From: an uncultured Pelagibacteraceae bacterium
Lineage (GTDB): Bacteria > Pseudomonadota > Alphaproteobacteria > Pelagibacterales > Pelagibacteraceae
Assembly: GCA_902625035.1 (NCBI GenBank)
Contig: CACNZK010000003.1
Location: 1-64,000, forward strand
DNA: 64,000 nt
Direction: 5' to 3'
Position 1 is the first letter of the stretch, and every line of letters begins with the position of its first letter. This document shows, in pieces, positions 18,455 to 27,357 of this stretch. The notes beneath the pieces were generated by a model. It was given only the letters and a program-made list of their open reading frames with translations, did not search any database and was not told where the DNA came from. The translations under genes were made by a program, and so were the position numbers.

Positions 18455-19402
18455 TTAACTTATTATTTTATAAAATTGCGATGTTTTTTTTATTACAAAT
18501 TTGCTGATGAAAGGTGAATTTTGAGCAACAATTTTCATCTCATTTTCTTTAGCATTACAATGTAAAACAAGATCACAACCAGCATTAAACGCATTGATTG
18601 TATTTTCTTTGATTTTACCTTTTAAACTTTTCATTGATATATCGTCAGAAATCAAAATATTCTTAAAACCTATTTTATTTCTTATTAATTTTATCATTTT
18701 TTTAGAATGCGTTACTGTATTTTTTGAGTCGATCTTTTTGAATATGATGTGGGCTGTCATTGCAAAAAAAGAATTTTTTCTTTTGAAAGGAAAAAAATCA
18801 TTTTTTAATAAGTAATCTAAATCTTTACTAATTACCGGTGTAAAATGGTGGCTATCAACTTTTGCTAAACCATGTCCTGGTATATGTTTAATAACTGTTC
18901 CTACGCCATTATTATGGAGATAGTTGATACAATAATCACCAATTTTAGAAACAATTTTGGGATTACTTGAGAAAGATCTGTCTCCAATAATTGATGATGA
19001 ACCTTTCTTTCTAAGGTCTAAAACAGGACAGGTATTAATATTAACTCCTATCAATTTTAATAAATATGAAGTTTTATCAATAAAAAGTTTATAAAAAAAA
19101 TTAAATTCCTTGGGTTTTTTTATAAATTTTTTGCCAAAAAATTCAGATGTCAAATTTTCAAAAGATATAATATTTTTAAGTCGGTTAACTCTTCCACCCT
19201 CCTGATCAATCAAAATGGGATATTTTTTATCGTTAAAGGTTTTACGAATAGAGGTGGTTAATTTCTTCGCTTGTTTAATATCTTTTATGTTTCTAGTAAA
19301 TAAAATTACTCCCCATGGCTTATATTTCCTAAGAAAGTTTTTTTCTTTAAAACTAAGTTTTGTTGATTTAATACCAATGATAAAGGATCGTCTATTATTC
19401 AT
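18455..19402 (-). CDS. nagZ: Beta-N-acetylhexosaminidase (glycoside hydrolase family 3)
   Basis: NagZ removes N-acetylglucosamine from anhydromuropeptides during peptidoglycan recycling in the cytoplasm. Family signatures are ILIDQEGGRVNRLK, GDRSFSSNP and VIKHIPGHGLAKVDSHH, in which the Asp-His pair of the flexible loop is the catalytic dyad, and ILISDDISMKSLKG carries the nucleophile region. I chose the ATG at 19402 (315 residues) because it overlaps the upstream TAA as TAATG; a longer reading would begin at 19420. This is slightly shorter than usual. The order gene-nagZ-scpA-scpB fits alphaproteobacteria. Confidence 0.93.
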   Translation of the reverse strand: MNNRRSFIIGIKSTKLSFKEKNFLRKYKPWGVILFTRNIKDIKQAKKLTTSIRKTFNDKKYPILIDQEGGRVNRLKNIISFENLTSEFFGKKFIKKPKEFNFFYKLFIDKTSYLLKLIGVNINTCPVLDLRKKGSSSIIGDRSFSSNPKIVSKIGDYCINYLHNNGVGTVIKHIPGHGLAKVDSHHFTPVISKDLDYLLKNDFFPFKRKNSFFAMTAHIIFKKIDSKNTVTHSKKMIKLIRNKIGFKNILISDDISMKSLKGKIKENTINAFNAGCDLVLHCNAKENEMKIVAQNSPFISKFVIKKTSQFYKIIS

Positions 19403-19656
19403 TAATCTAAAAGTTTCCAAAAATTAAATTTTTTCTTTTTATCTTTATTAGACTTCTCTACGTACTGGATGATATCTTTAGTATCATTTTCTAAAACTGG
19501 CAATTTTTCAGAATAGATATTAATTTTTTGGCCAATATTACTCAAAGATCTAAAAGAATTTTTTTTATTATCATCTGAAAAATAATACTTACCTGTAAAA
19601 AATATAAAAAAACTGATAAATAATAAAAATATTAAATATTTAATCTCTTTTAGCAT
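19402..19656 (-). CDS. Short single-span membrane protein in the SPOR-protein position
   Basis: No family recognised directly. The 84-residue product has a short basic N-terminus, one membrane helix near residues 7-23, and a charged periplasmic tail ending in KKKKFNFWKLLD. The start at 19656 shares its A with the argS TGA; an in-frame GTG one codon earlier at 19659 is the alternative. In many alphaproteobacteria a SPOR-domain cell-division protein lies exactly between argS and nagZ, with an N-terminal membrane helix and a C-terminal peptidoglycan-binding domain. This protein keeps the helix and lacks the domain, so it may be a reduced remnant. Both junctions are tightly coupled, which argues that it is translated. 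Confidence 0.75.
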   Translation of the reverse strand: MLKEIKYLIFLLFISFFIFFTGKYYFSDDNKKNSFRSLSNIGQKINIYSEKLPVLENDTKDIIQYVEKSNKDKKKKFNFWKLLD

Positions 19657-21386
19657 CACATTTTATCTGGCGTAGACACTCCAACTATATTCATTCCGGA
19701 TTTTACTACATTGGAAATAGCTTTAAGAAAAATCAATTTATCATCGGTTATTTTTTTTTGATCATTAATAAATCGTTTGTCTGGATTTTCCTTGCCTAAA
19801 TTCCAATACGAGTGAAATAAAGAAGCTAATTCATATAAATAAGTCGGTATTCTATGTGGCTCAAGCTTATTACAAGATATATCAATACATTTGGGCCATT
19901 CAGATAATTTTTTTAAGATTTTAATTTCATCTTTGGAATATTCAAAATCATACTCAGTAATATCTAGATCTGATTTTAAATCTTTATCAAGATGTCTATA
20001 TACTGAACATATTCTTGCATAACAGTATTGAACATAATATAGGGGGTTATCTTTTGATTTTTCTATAACGTTATCAAAATCAAAATCGAGTTCAACATCG
20101 CTACTTCGATTTAGCATTATAAATCTTGTTGCATCTTTTCCTACCTCATTAATTAAATCTTCTATAGTTATATAGTCCCCTTTTCTTTTAGACATTTTGA
20201 AGGGTTTCTTATCTTTAATAAGTTTGACAAGTTGGCTAACTTTACAAATTAACCTGTCTTTAGAGTTTGATAAAGCTTCGACAGATGATGAAATTCTTTT
20301 TATATAACCAGCGTGATCTGCACCTAAAATATTAATAAGCCTATCAAATTTTCTGTCTAATTTATTTTTGTGGTATGCAACATCACTTGCAAAATAAGTC
20401 CAAGCACCATCAGATTTTTGTAATGCTCTATCTTTGTCATCTCCAAAATCGGTCGATCGGAAAAGTAACTGCTCGCGCTCAACCCAATTACTCTCATCTT
20501 CACCCGCGGGTGCCTTTATTTTTCCTTTATAAACAAATTTGTTTTTTTGAAGAAACTCAACAACTTTTTCCACTTCTTGATTTTCAACTAATTTTTTTTC
20601 ACTGACAAAATTATCATGATTAATACCAAGACTTTTAAGATTACTTTTAATTAATTTTAATGCCTCGTTAATAGCTAAAGAGGTCAATTCTTGAGATATT
20701 TTGTCAAAATTTTTAAAATCAATGTTTTTATTTGAGTTTAAAATATTTTGAGCAAAGTCAATTAAATAGTCTCCAGGATATAAATCTTCATTATCTATTG
20801 GAAAAGGTTCATTAAAAGAAATCTCTCTTATTCTATAATAAACAGACTTTGTAAAATTTATAATCTGATTTCCATAATCGTTTATATAATACTCTTTTGT
20901 AACTTTATTATTATTAAATAATAAGAGATTGGCCATCACATCGCCTAATATTGCTCCTCTGCAATGTCCTACATGTAAAGGACCTGTTGGATTAGCAGAT
21001 ACAAATTCTATTAAGTAATTTCTTTTAATATTTTTATTTGTTCCAAAAGATTTAGAATTTTTAATCACCTCTTTAATAAAATTTGTCCAAAAAATAGGTT
21101 TAAATTTAATGTTGATAAAACCAGGTTTTACAACTGATATGTCTTCTATAAACTTATCCTCATTTTTGATTTTTTCTGCCAAAATTGAAGCCAGATCTGA
21201 TGGAGATTTATTATTAATCTTAGAAAGGACCATGGCTACGTTAGTAGAAATATCACTATCAAATTTTGAAGGTGGAATTTCTGCAGTTATACCATTAAGT
21301 GTGTCTGGAAGAACTAAATCTCCGGTAGAAGAGAGTGTTGAAAGGATTTCTTTTATTCTATCTAAATATTGCTCGAAAATATTCAT
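19656..21386 (-). CDS. argS: Arginyl-tRNA synthetase
   Basis: Charges tRNA-Arg with arginine; a tRNA-Arg gene lies at 41520 in this window. The 576-residue class I synthetase has the HIGH motif as PTGPLHVGHCRGAILGD near residue 132, the KMSK motif as PFKMSKRKGDYI, and the C-terminal anticodon-binding domain with DNPLYYVQYCYARICS. The ATG overlaps the dgt TGA (ATGA). Length is normal. Confidence 0.98.
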   Translation of the reverse strand: MNIFEQYLDRIKEILSTLSSTGDLVLPDTLNGITAEIPPSKFDSDISTNVAMVLSKINNKSPSDLASILAEKIKNEDKFIEDISVVKPGFINIKFKPIFWTNFIKEVIKNSKSFGTNKNIKRNYLIEFVSANPTGPLHVGHCRGAILGDVMANLLLFNNNKVTKEYYINDYGNQIINFTKSVYYRIREISFNEPFPIDNEDLYPGDYLIDFAQNILNSNKNIDFKNFDKISQELTSLAINEALKLIKSNLKSLGINHDNFVSEKKLVENQEVEKVVEFLQKNKFVYKGKIKAPAGEDESNWVEREQLLFRSTDFGDDKDRALQKSDGAWTYFASDVAYHKNKLDRKFDRLINILGADHAGYIKRISSSVEALSNSKDRLICKVSQLVKLIKDKKPFKMSKRKGDYITIEDLINEVGKDATRFIMLNRSSDVELDFDFDNVIEKSKDNPLYYVQYCYARICSVYRHLDKDLKSDLDITEYDFEYSKDEIKILKKLSEWPKCIDISCNKLEPHRIPTYLYELASLFHSYWNLGKENPDKRFINDQKKITDDKLIFLKAISNVVKSGMNIVGVSTPDKM

Positions 21387-22501
21387 TTAAAATTTTTGTG
21401 AAGGTTAATTGCATATCTATCTGTCATTCCTGATATAAAATCTGAAATTGCTCTGTATTTATTCATTGAGAGATGATTTTTTGAAATAAATTTATTAGGT
21501 TTTTTTTGTATTTTGTTAAATAGTTTTTTAATTATTAATTTGCCGTTATCGTTTTTTTTCAGAACTGTTTTATTATTATACATCTTTGTTTTTAAAAAAA
21601 ATCTTATTTCATTTACAGAATCTTTGACTTTTTCAGAAAAATCTACCATTGTTAAATTTGCTTTAGCAATATCTTTATAATTTTTTATTTTGTTAATCTT
21701 CAAATTACTTTTGGTATTTTTAATTAAATCTCTTATCATTTGATCAATTGAGTCTCTTATAATCTGATATGTTGCAATTTTATAGTTTTGTTTGCTTATC
21801 TTTTTTTTGTATCTTTTATAAATATCTTTAAAAAAGTTAATTTCAATTAACTCCTCTAGTTTAAATAAGTTTGCATTTATACCATCTTGAATATCATGAT
21901 TGTTATAAGCTATATCATCTGAAATAGCTGAGACTTGAGCCTCTAATGATGGATAAGTCTGAAAATTAATCTTATGATTGAATTTTTTTACTCCAATTAA
22001 ACTTTCAACTAAATCTAATTCATAAACTGGACCATTATGCTTAAGCAATCCCTCTAACGTTTCAATTGAAAGATTTAACCCATTATACTTAAGATATTTA
22101 TTCTCTAAAAACATAACTACACGAAGCGTTTGTAAATTATGATCAAAGCCTCCGTAATCCTCCATACATTCATTAAGAGAGTCCTCACCAGCATGACCAA
22201 AAGGTGGGTGACCCAAATCATGTGCCAGACTTAAGGTTTCAGCTAGATCTTCATTCAATTCAAGATATCTTGCAATAGATCGTGAAATTTGAGCAACCTC
22301 CATAGAATGGGTTAATCTTGTTCTGTAATGATCACCTTCTGTGTTAACAAATACTTGTGTCTTGTGTTTAAGCCTTCGAAATGAGGCGCTGTGAACTATT
22401 CGATCTCTATCTCTTTGAAATGGCGATCTATATTTTGATACAGATTCTTTGAATATTCTACCTTTGCTTTTGGTAACAGCAATCTTTGAGTATTTTTTCA
22501 T
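21383..22501 (-). CDS. dgt: Deoxyguanosinetriphosphate triphosphohydrolase-like protein
   Basis: HD-domain hydrolase that cleaves dNTPs to deoxynucleosides and triphosphate, thought to guard dNTP balance. The 372-residue protein has the N-terminal RDRDRIVHSASFRRLKHKTQVF signature in two parts near residues 29-50, RTRLTHSMEVAQISRSIAR with the first metal histidine, and LAHDLGHPPFGHAGE with the HD pair. Its length fits the shorter alphaproteobacterial subgroup rather than the E. coli enzyme (about 505 residues). It heads the minus-strand run into argS and is divergent from erpA across 50 bp. Confidence 0.95.
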   Translation of the reverse strand: MKKYSKIAVTKSKGRIFKESVSKYRSPFQRDRDRIVHSASFRRLKHKTQVFVNTEGDHYRTRLTHSMEVAQISRSIARYLELNEDLAETLSLAHDLGHPPFGHAGEDSLNECMEDYGGFDHNLQTLRVVMFLENKYLKYNGLNLSIETLEGLLKHNGPVYELDLVESLIGVKKFNHKINFQTYPSLEAQVSAISDDIAYNNHDIQDGINANLFKLEELIEINFFKDIYKRYKKKISKQNYKIATYQIIRDSIDQMIRDLIKNTKSNLKINKIKNYKDIAKANLTMVDFSEKVKDSVNEIRFFLKTKMYNNKTVLKKNDNGKLIIKKLFNKIQKKPNKFISKNHLSMNKYRAISDFISGMTDRYAINLHKNFK

Positions 22502-22551
22502 CCTTTAAAATTAAAATTTAAGTATTATATTAGTAATACCAGTGATCAATA

Positions 22552-22869
22552 ATGATTAAAGAAATTAAATTTACTGATAAGGCTCTAAAACAGATCAATG
22601 TTTTGCTATCTAAAAAAGACAAAGGGTCTTTTTTTAGAATCGCTATCAAAGGTGGTGGTTGCTCAGGCTTCCAATATGAATTTACTTTTGACAAAGAAAA
22701 AGCAGCCGATGATTTAAATTATGAAAATATATTGATAGACAAAACATCTGCAGATTTATTAAAAGGATCAGAAATAGACTATGTTTCAGAATTAATTGGT
22801 GAACAATTCAAAATAACTAATCCACAAACCAAATCTTCTTGTGGTTGTGGTGTTTCGTTTTCTCTTTAA
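22552..22869 (+). CDS. erpA: Iron-sulfur cluster insertion protein, A-type carrier
   Basis: A-type carrier that receives Fe-S clusters and hands them to apoproteins such as LipA or IspG-type enzymes. The 105-residue protein has all three ligand cysteines: GGGCSGFQYEF near residue 40 and the C-terminal SSCGCGVSF pair. The name ErpA rather than IscA rests on the dgt-erpA-xth order usual in alphaproteobacteria. The TAA overlaps the xth ATG as TAATG. Confidence 0.92.
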   Translation: MIKEIKFTDKALKQINVLLSKKDKGSFFRIAIKGGGCSGFQYEFTFDKEKAADDLNYENILIDKTSADLLKGSEIDYVSELIGEQFKITNPQTKSSCGCGVSFSL

Positions 22870-23645
22870 TGATTATTTCCTCGTGGAATGTAAATTCTGT
22901 TCGAGCACGTATTGAAAATATCAAAAGTTATCTACTAAAGTACAAACCTGATGTTGTGATGATGCAAGAAATTAAAACGGAGGATGTAAACTTTCCCTAT
23001 GATGATTTTTCCTCAATGGACTATGAAAGTCATGTATTTGGTCAAAAAAGTTACAACGGTGTTGCTATTATCTCAAAAGGAAAATTAAAAAATGTTAAAA
23101 CAGATTTAATCAAAGATAGGCTAAAACAATCAAGAATAATCTCAGCTGAACTTGAACACAAAAAGAAAAATATTCAACTAATCAATATCTATACGCCAAA
23201 TGGTAACCCTGTAGATACTGAAAAATATGATTACAAAAAAAAATGGCTAGATAATTTAATTAAACAATTAAAAGCTTTAACCAAAAAAAATCAAAATATA
23301 ATTCTTGGTGGTGATTTTAACATTATTCCTGCAGCCGAGGATGTCTATAATCCAAAAAGCTTTGAAGACGATGCTCTATTTAGATTGGAAATAAGAAAAA
23401 AATTAAGAGAAATGATTAATCTAGGTTTTAATGATGTTTATAGACATTTTAATGAAACTAAAGAGGGATATACCTTTTGGGATTACATGAGAGGTGCTTG
23501 GCAAAAAAATAATGGTATGAGAATTGATCACTTTTTAGTTTCAAATTCTTTAATAGATCAAGTTAAAGGTATTAATATTAATAAAGACCCAAGGGGTCGA
23601 GAAAAACCATCAGACCATACACCAATAGAAATTACTTTAGCTTAA
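22869..23645 (+). CDS. xth: Exodeoxyribonuclease III / AP endonuclease
   Basis: Cuts DNA at abasic sites in base-excision repair and has 3' exonuclease activity. The 258-residue protein begins MIISSWNVNSVRARIENI and contains the catalytic blocks MMQEIKTE, INIYTPNG, LGGDFNIIPAAEDVYNP, RIDHFLVS and KPSDHTPIEI. I chose the ATG at 22869 because it starts at the conserved first strand and overlaps the erpA stop by one base; an upstream in-frame ATG at 22839 would add ten residues of erpA-overlapping sequence. The 3' end overlaps the convergent dehydrogenase by 9 bp. Confidence 0.96.
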   Translation: MIISSWNVNSVRARIENIKSYLLKYKPDVVMMQEIKTEDVNFPYDDFSSMDYESHVFGQKSYNGVAIISKGKLKNVKTDLIKDRLKQSRIISAELEHKKKNIQLINIYTPNGNPVDTEKYDYKKKWLDNLIKQLKALTKKNQNIILGGDFNIIPAAEDVYNPKSFEDDALFRLEIRKKLREMINLGFNDVYRHFNETKEGYTFWDYMRGAWQKNNGMRIDHFLVSNSLIDQVKGININKDPRGREKPSDHTPIEITLA

Positions 23646-24635
23646 AGATTTTATTTTATTAACCAACTCTTCATTAATATAACGAGGACCTTTATCAAGT
23701 CTATTTTTATGTCTTCTCTCTCCTGGAAGTCTTACTCCCTCAAATGATTTCATCTTATTAAAAAAATCATCGGCGTGTTTTTGCCAACTAGCTCCAGAAG
23801 TTTTATCAGGTGAAATTGCAATAATAAATTCTCCACCGCTAGGAGGTCCGCCGTCATTATTATCTTTTGCTGCAGTCTCAAAGCTAAAATTATCGCCAAC
23901 TAATGCACCAGCCATCAATTCTACCATCATTGCTATTGCAGAACCTTTATAACCACCAAAAGGAAGTAGCACACCACCATCAGCTATTGCTCCTGGATCA
24001 GTTGTTTCTTTACCATCCTTAGTTAAACCAGTTCCAAGTGGAACTTTATGCCCTTCTCTTTTAGCAACTTGAACTTCACCCATGGCCATTGATGCTGTCG
24101 CCATATCATAAACTACTGGGTTTTTTCCTGGTCTTGGCCAAGCAAAAGAAATTGGATTTGTTCCAAACAAAGGTTTGATAGCTCCAGCGGGTGCTACAGC
24201 AGGCTTATAAGATGTGCAAGCAAATGCAACTAAACCCTCCTCTGCCAATTTTTCTGTCTCTGGCCACATCGCTGCCATGTGATGTGAATTATTAATTGCA
24301 AGTACGGCCACACCATTTTCTTTTGCAGCTTTTGCTAATTCAGGTAAACCTTTGTTTAGAACAACAGGTGCCAAACAATTATTACCTTGAACTTTTATAA
24401 CTGAAGAAGAAATCTTTTTTACTTCTGGTTTTCCTTTACCATTAATTTTTCCACTTTTTAAACCACTTACATATGCTGGTAATCTAAATAGACCATGAGA
24501 TAACGAACCATCACGTTCAGCATTTCTTATCAAGTCTGAAAGAATTGATGCTGTTTCATCATTACAGCCATTAGCTAATAAGGTCTTTTTAGCTAAATCG
24601 AAAATTTCATCTAATGTAAGGGAAACTGTACTCAT
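23637..24635 (-). CDS. Ldh-type NAD(P)-dependent malate/L-lactate dehydrogenase family oxidoreductase
   Basis: Member of the malate/L-sulfolactate/ureidoglycolate/imine-reductase family, unrelated to classic Rossmann lactate dehydrogenases. The 332-residue protein has the family's HGLFRLPAYVSGLKSG near residue 43-58, the NNSHHMAAMWPETEKLAEEG motif with the conserved His pair near 115-134, GTNPISFAWPRPGKNPVVYDMATAS near 158-182, and LPFGGYKGSAIAMMVE near 224-239. Substrate cannot be fixed from sequence: members reduce oxo acids, cyclic imines or sulfopyruvate. It stands alone on the minus strand between xth and znuA, so neighbours give no clue. Confidence 0.85.
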   Translation of the reverse strand: MSTVSLTLDEIFDLAKKTLLANGCNDETASILSDLIRNAERDGSLSHGLFRLPAYVSGLKSGKINGKGKPEVKKISSSVIKVQGNNCLAPVVLNKGLPELAKAAKENGVAVLAINNSHHMAAMWPETEKLAEEGLVAFACTSYKPAVAPAGAIKPLFGTNPISFAWPRPGKNPVVYDMATASMAMGEVQVAKREGHKVPLGTGLTKDGKETTDPGAIADGGVLLPFGGYKGSAIAMMVELMAGALVGDNFSFETAAKDNNDGGPPSGGEFIIAISPDKTSGASWQKHADDFFNKMKSFEGVRLPGERRHKNRLDKGPRYINEELVNKIKSLS

Positions 24636-24677
24636 CCCATTATTAGATATTATTAATGGTTAAAGATCAATTTTTAT

Positions 24678-25721
24678 TTAACAACCTTTAAAAGATTTAG
24701 ACATATTGCCAATTAAATCAAAGTATAAATCTTTACCAGGATTAAGTGTTGCTCCTAATGGATCTATTACCCCTGTTGCAATATTAGTATCTTTTGCCAC
24801 AGCTTTAATGATATCAGGATTAAATTGAGGCTCTGAGAAAATACAACTTACTTTGTCATGCTCAATTACTTCTCTAATTTCAGCTAACTGCTCAGCGCCA
24901 GGCATAACATCTGTATTTACTGTAAATGCACCTAAAATATTAATTCCAAATCTTTTTTCAAAATATTGATACGCATCATGAAAAACTATTGATTTAAAAT
25001 CTTTATCTAATTCTGATTTTACTTTCTTAGTAAGTTTATCTAAATCTTTATGTGCCTTTTTTAAATTTTCTTTATATTTAGCCTCATTTTTTGAGTCATT
25101 CTCAATTAAATGCTCTGCCATTTCACTTAAAATTACTTTTGCATTCATTGGATCTAGCCAAATATGAGGGTCATGTTCACCATGAGCGTGGCCTTCATGT
25201 CCATGATCATCATGACCATCTTCTTTATGCTCATCGTCATGTCCGTGTTCATCATGACCATGTTCTTTTTCCTTTTTATCATGATCGTGATCATCCTCTT
25301 TTTTTGCATGATCATCGTGATCATCTTCTTTGTGACCATGATCGTGTTCCTCAAAAATATTTCTCTCTCTAAATTTAAGTTTGGTTATCCCTTTAATTTC
25401 CATCAATTCAATTTTTTCAGCTTTTTTTGCTATTGATTTTAATGGTTTTTCTAAAAAATTTTCCAAGTCCTCACCAACCCAAAAAACCAAATCAGCTTCT
25501 TGCAACATTTTTGCATGAGTTGGCTTTAATGCAAATCCATGAGGAGATGCATAACCATCCACTATTAAGTCTGGTTTTGCCACTCCCTCCATTAAATAAC
25601 TTGCTAGTGAATGTATTGGCTTAATTGAAGTAACTACTTTAATTTCTGCATTCACAGGTACAAAAATAGTTAAGAATGATAATATTGATAAGATAAATGG
25701 TAATTTTTTTATGTTTTTCAT
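24678..25721 (-). CDS. znuA: Zinc ABC transporter, periplasmic zinc-binding protein
   Basis: ZnuA captures zinc in the periplasm and passes it to ZnuB. I chose the ATG at 25721 (347 residues), which gives a proper signal peptide (MKNIKKLPFILSILSFLTIF, cleavage after NAE region); an upstream ATG at 25772 would run through the Zur operator. Mature features are VTSIKPIHSLASYLMEG with the first ligand His, a long His/Asp/Glu-rich loop near residues 119-181, HDPHIWLDPMNAKV after it, VFHDAYQYFEKRFG and FSEPQFNP. The loop is a zinc-chelating loop typical of ZnuA. It is divergent from znuC, with two Zur boxes between. Confidence 0.96.
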   Translation of the reverse strand: MKNIKKLPFILSILSFLTIFVPVNAEIKVVTSIKPIHSLASYLMEGVAKPDLIVDGYASPHGFALKPTHAKMLQEADLVFWVGEDLENFLEKPLKSIAKKAEKIELMEIKGITKLKFRERNIFEEHDHGHKEDDHDDHAKKEDDHDHDKKEKEHGHDEHGHDDEHKEDGHDDHGHEGHAHGEHDPHIWLDPMNAKVILSEMAEHLIENDSKNEAKYKENLKKAHKDLDKLTKKVKSELDKDFKSIVFHDAYQYFEKRFGINILGAFTVNTDVMPGAEQLAEIREVIEHDKVSCIFSEPQFNPDIIKAVAKDTNIATGVIDPLGATLNPGKDLYFDLIGNMSKSFKGC

Positions 25722-25738
25722 ATGTTGTATAATTAAAT

Positions 25739-25753
25739 TGTTATAATATAACA
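25739..25753. promoter_or_regulatory. Zur box 1 (znuA side)
   Basis: TGTTATAATATAACA is a perfect palindrome around one central base and matches the core of the alphaproteobacterial Zur operator as I remember it. It lies 18 to 32 bases upstream of the znuA ATG at 25721, where repressor binding would cover the znuA promoter. The zur gene itself is in the divergent operon. Confidence 0.85.
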
Positions 25754-25756
25754 CTA

Positions 25757-25771
25757 TGTAATAATATAACA
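25757..25771. promoter_or_regulatory. Zur box 2 (znuC side)
   Basis: TGTAATAATATAACA is a second copy of the Zur palindrome with one mismatch between its arms (TGTAAT against ATAACA). It begins 18 bases after the start of box 1, close to two helical turns, and ends 20 bases before the znuC ATG. The spacing allows two dimers on the same face of DNA to control both directions. Confidence 0.75.
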
Positions 25772-25791
25772 TTTATAAGTCAAGGAATAAT

Positions 25792-26538
25792 ATGAGCTCA
25801 AATCAGAATATACTTGTAAAGCTAAATGAAGCTGGTTTTAGTTTAAATAATAAATGGCTTGTCAAAGGAGTATCACTACAAGTTGAAAAAGGTAAAATAG
25901 TTACTCTAATTGGTCCCAATGGATCTGGTAAAAGCACAACAGCTAAAATTGCACTAGGTATTTATAAAAATATTGATGGTTCTGTAGAAAAATACACCAA
26001 TAAAGTTGGATACGTTCCACAAAAAATTTCAATTGATTGGACTCTACCATTAAGAGTAAATGATTTCATGGTATTAACTGAAAGTATTAATAATGATTTA
26101 ATTGATGAGGCTTTGTCTTTAACTGGTGTTACTCATCTAAAAGATAAAAATTTGGGTGATTTATCTGGAGGAGAATTCCAAAGAGTATTACTTGCAAGAG
26201 CTATTTCAAAGAAACCTGAGTTATTAGTACTCGATGAACCAGTTCAAGGTGTAGATTTTACCGGCGAAATTGCTTTGTATGAACTAATTAAGAAAATTTC
26301 TGATGAACTAAATTGTGGAATATTATTAATTTCTCACGACTTACACACTGTAATGAGTGCTACAGACCATGTTGTTTGTTTAAATGGTCATGTCTGTTGT
26401 TCTGGGTCTCCAATGGATGTAGCAAAAAATAACGAATACAAAGCTTTGTTCGGCGAACAGGCTTCTCAAATTTTATCAAGATATGAACATAGACACGATC
26501 ATATTCATACAAGTGAAGGTGAAATAAAAAAAAATTAG
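25792..26538 (+). CDS. znuC: Zinc ABC transporter ATP-binding protein
   Basis: ZnuC powers zinc import with membrane partner ZnuB and binding protein ZnuA. The 248-residue ATPase has Walker A GPNGSGKST, a Q-loop in GYVPQKISIDWTLPL typical of metal-type importers, the signature LSGGEFQRVLLARA, Walker B LLVLDEPVQGVD and the H-loop ISHDLHTV. A histidine-rich tail (RYEHRHDHIHTSEG) may sense or bind zinc. A good ribosome site (AAGGAATA) precedes the ATG. It abuts znuB. Confidence 0.96.
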   Translation: MSSNQNILVKLNEAGFSLNNKWLVKGVSLQVEKGKIVTLIGPNGSGKSTTAKIALGIYKNIDGSVEKYTNKVGYVPQKISIDWTLPLRVNDFMVLTESINNDLIDEALSLTGVTHLKDKNLGDLSGGEFQRVLLARAISKKPELLVLDEPVQGVDFTGEIALYELIKKISDELNCGILLISHDLHTVMSATDHVVCLNGHVCCSGSPMDVAKNNEYKALFGEQASQILSRYEHRHDHIHTSEGEIKKN

Positions 26539-27342
26539 ATGTTAGATGATTTTTTTATAAGAGCTTTAATAGCAGGTATTGGGGTTGCAATTGTTACTGG
26601 CCCTCTTGGATGTTTTGTTGTTTGGAGGAGATTATCTTATTTTGGAGATACTTTGGCCCACTCTGCATTACTTGGAGTTACACTTGCATACTCAATGGAA
26701 TTTAATATAGCATTTTCAGTATTTATTATTTCATCTTTAATAGCATTGACTTTAATACAACTTCAAAAAAAAACTAATCTTCCAGGTGATGCTTTGCTTG
26801 GTCTTTTAGCTCACTCATCACTGGCAATAGGTCTTGTGGTCATTGGTTTTTTATCATTTATTAGATTTGATATTATGGGATTATTGTTCGGAGATATATT
26901 AGCAGTTACTGTTGATGATCTTTTAATAATATGGATTGGAGGAGCCTTAATCCTGTTAATTCTAAGATTAATTTGGAAACCTTTATTTGCATCAACTGTT
27001 AATTATGAATTGGCTGAGGCAGAGGGTTTAAATCCTGATAGAGCAAAAGCTATATTTACAATTTTAATGGCAGCAATCATTGCAATATCAATTAAGATGG
27101 TTGGCTTATTATTAATTACAGGAATGTTAATTATACCTGCTGCAATGGCTAGAAATATTTCATCAAGTCCTCAGAAAATGGTAATGTATTCAATTATAGG
27201 TGGATTGTTGTCTGTGATTTTAGGATTATTTTCTTCACTAGAATTTAATACTGCTTCTGGGCCATCAATTATTGCAGCTTCTTTATTCTTATTTATCTTG
27301 TCATTATTAAACATAAAGCAATCGATTAAATTGAAAAATTAA
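26539..27342 (+). CDS. znuB: Zinc ABC transporter permease
   Basis: ZnuB forms the inner-membrane channel for zinc import. The 267-residue protein has about eight hydrophobic helices and the ABC-3 family motifs GPLGCFVVWRRLSYFGDTLAHSALLGV near residues 21-47 and VKMVGLLLITGMLIIPAAMARN-type sequence near 186-206. It starts directly after the znuC stop and is followed by zur after 15 bp. Confidence 0.96.
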   Translation: MLDDFFIRALIAGIGVAIVTGPLGCFVVWRRLSYFGDTLAHSALLGVTLAYSMEFNIAFSVFIISSLIALTLIQLQKKTNLPGDALLGLLAHSSLAIGLVVIGFLSFIRFDIMGLLFGDILAVTVDDLLIIWIGGALILLILRLIWKPLFASTVNYELAEAEGLNPDRAKAIFTILMAAIIAISIKMVGLLLITGMLIIPAAMARNISSSPQKMVMYSIIGGLLSVILGLFSSLEFNTASGPSIIAASLFLFILSLLNIKQSIKLKN

Positions 27343-27357
27343 TGAGGAATCGTTAAA

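Noticed and set aside
25154-25436. Several overlapping His/Met-rich reading frames and CRISPR-like repeats of GATCATGACCATG type
   Set aside because: They are other frames and repeated codons of the His/Asp-rich zinc loop of ZnuA. Spacing is irregular and there are no unique spacers or cas genes.
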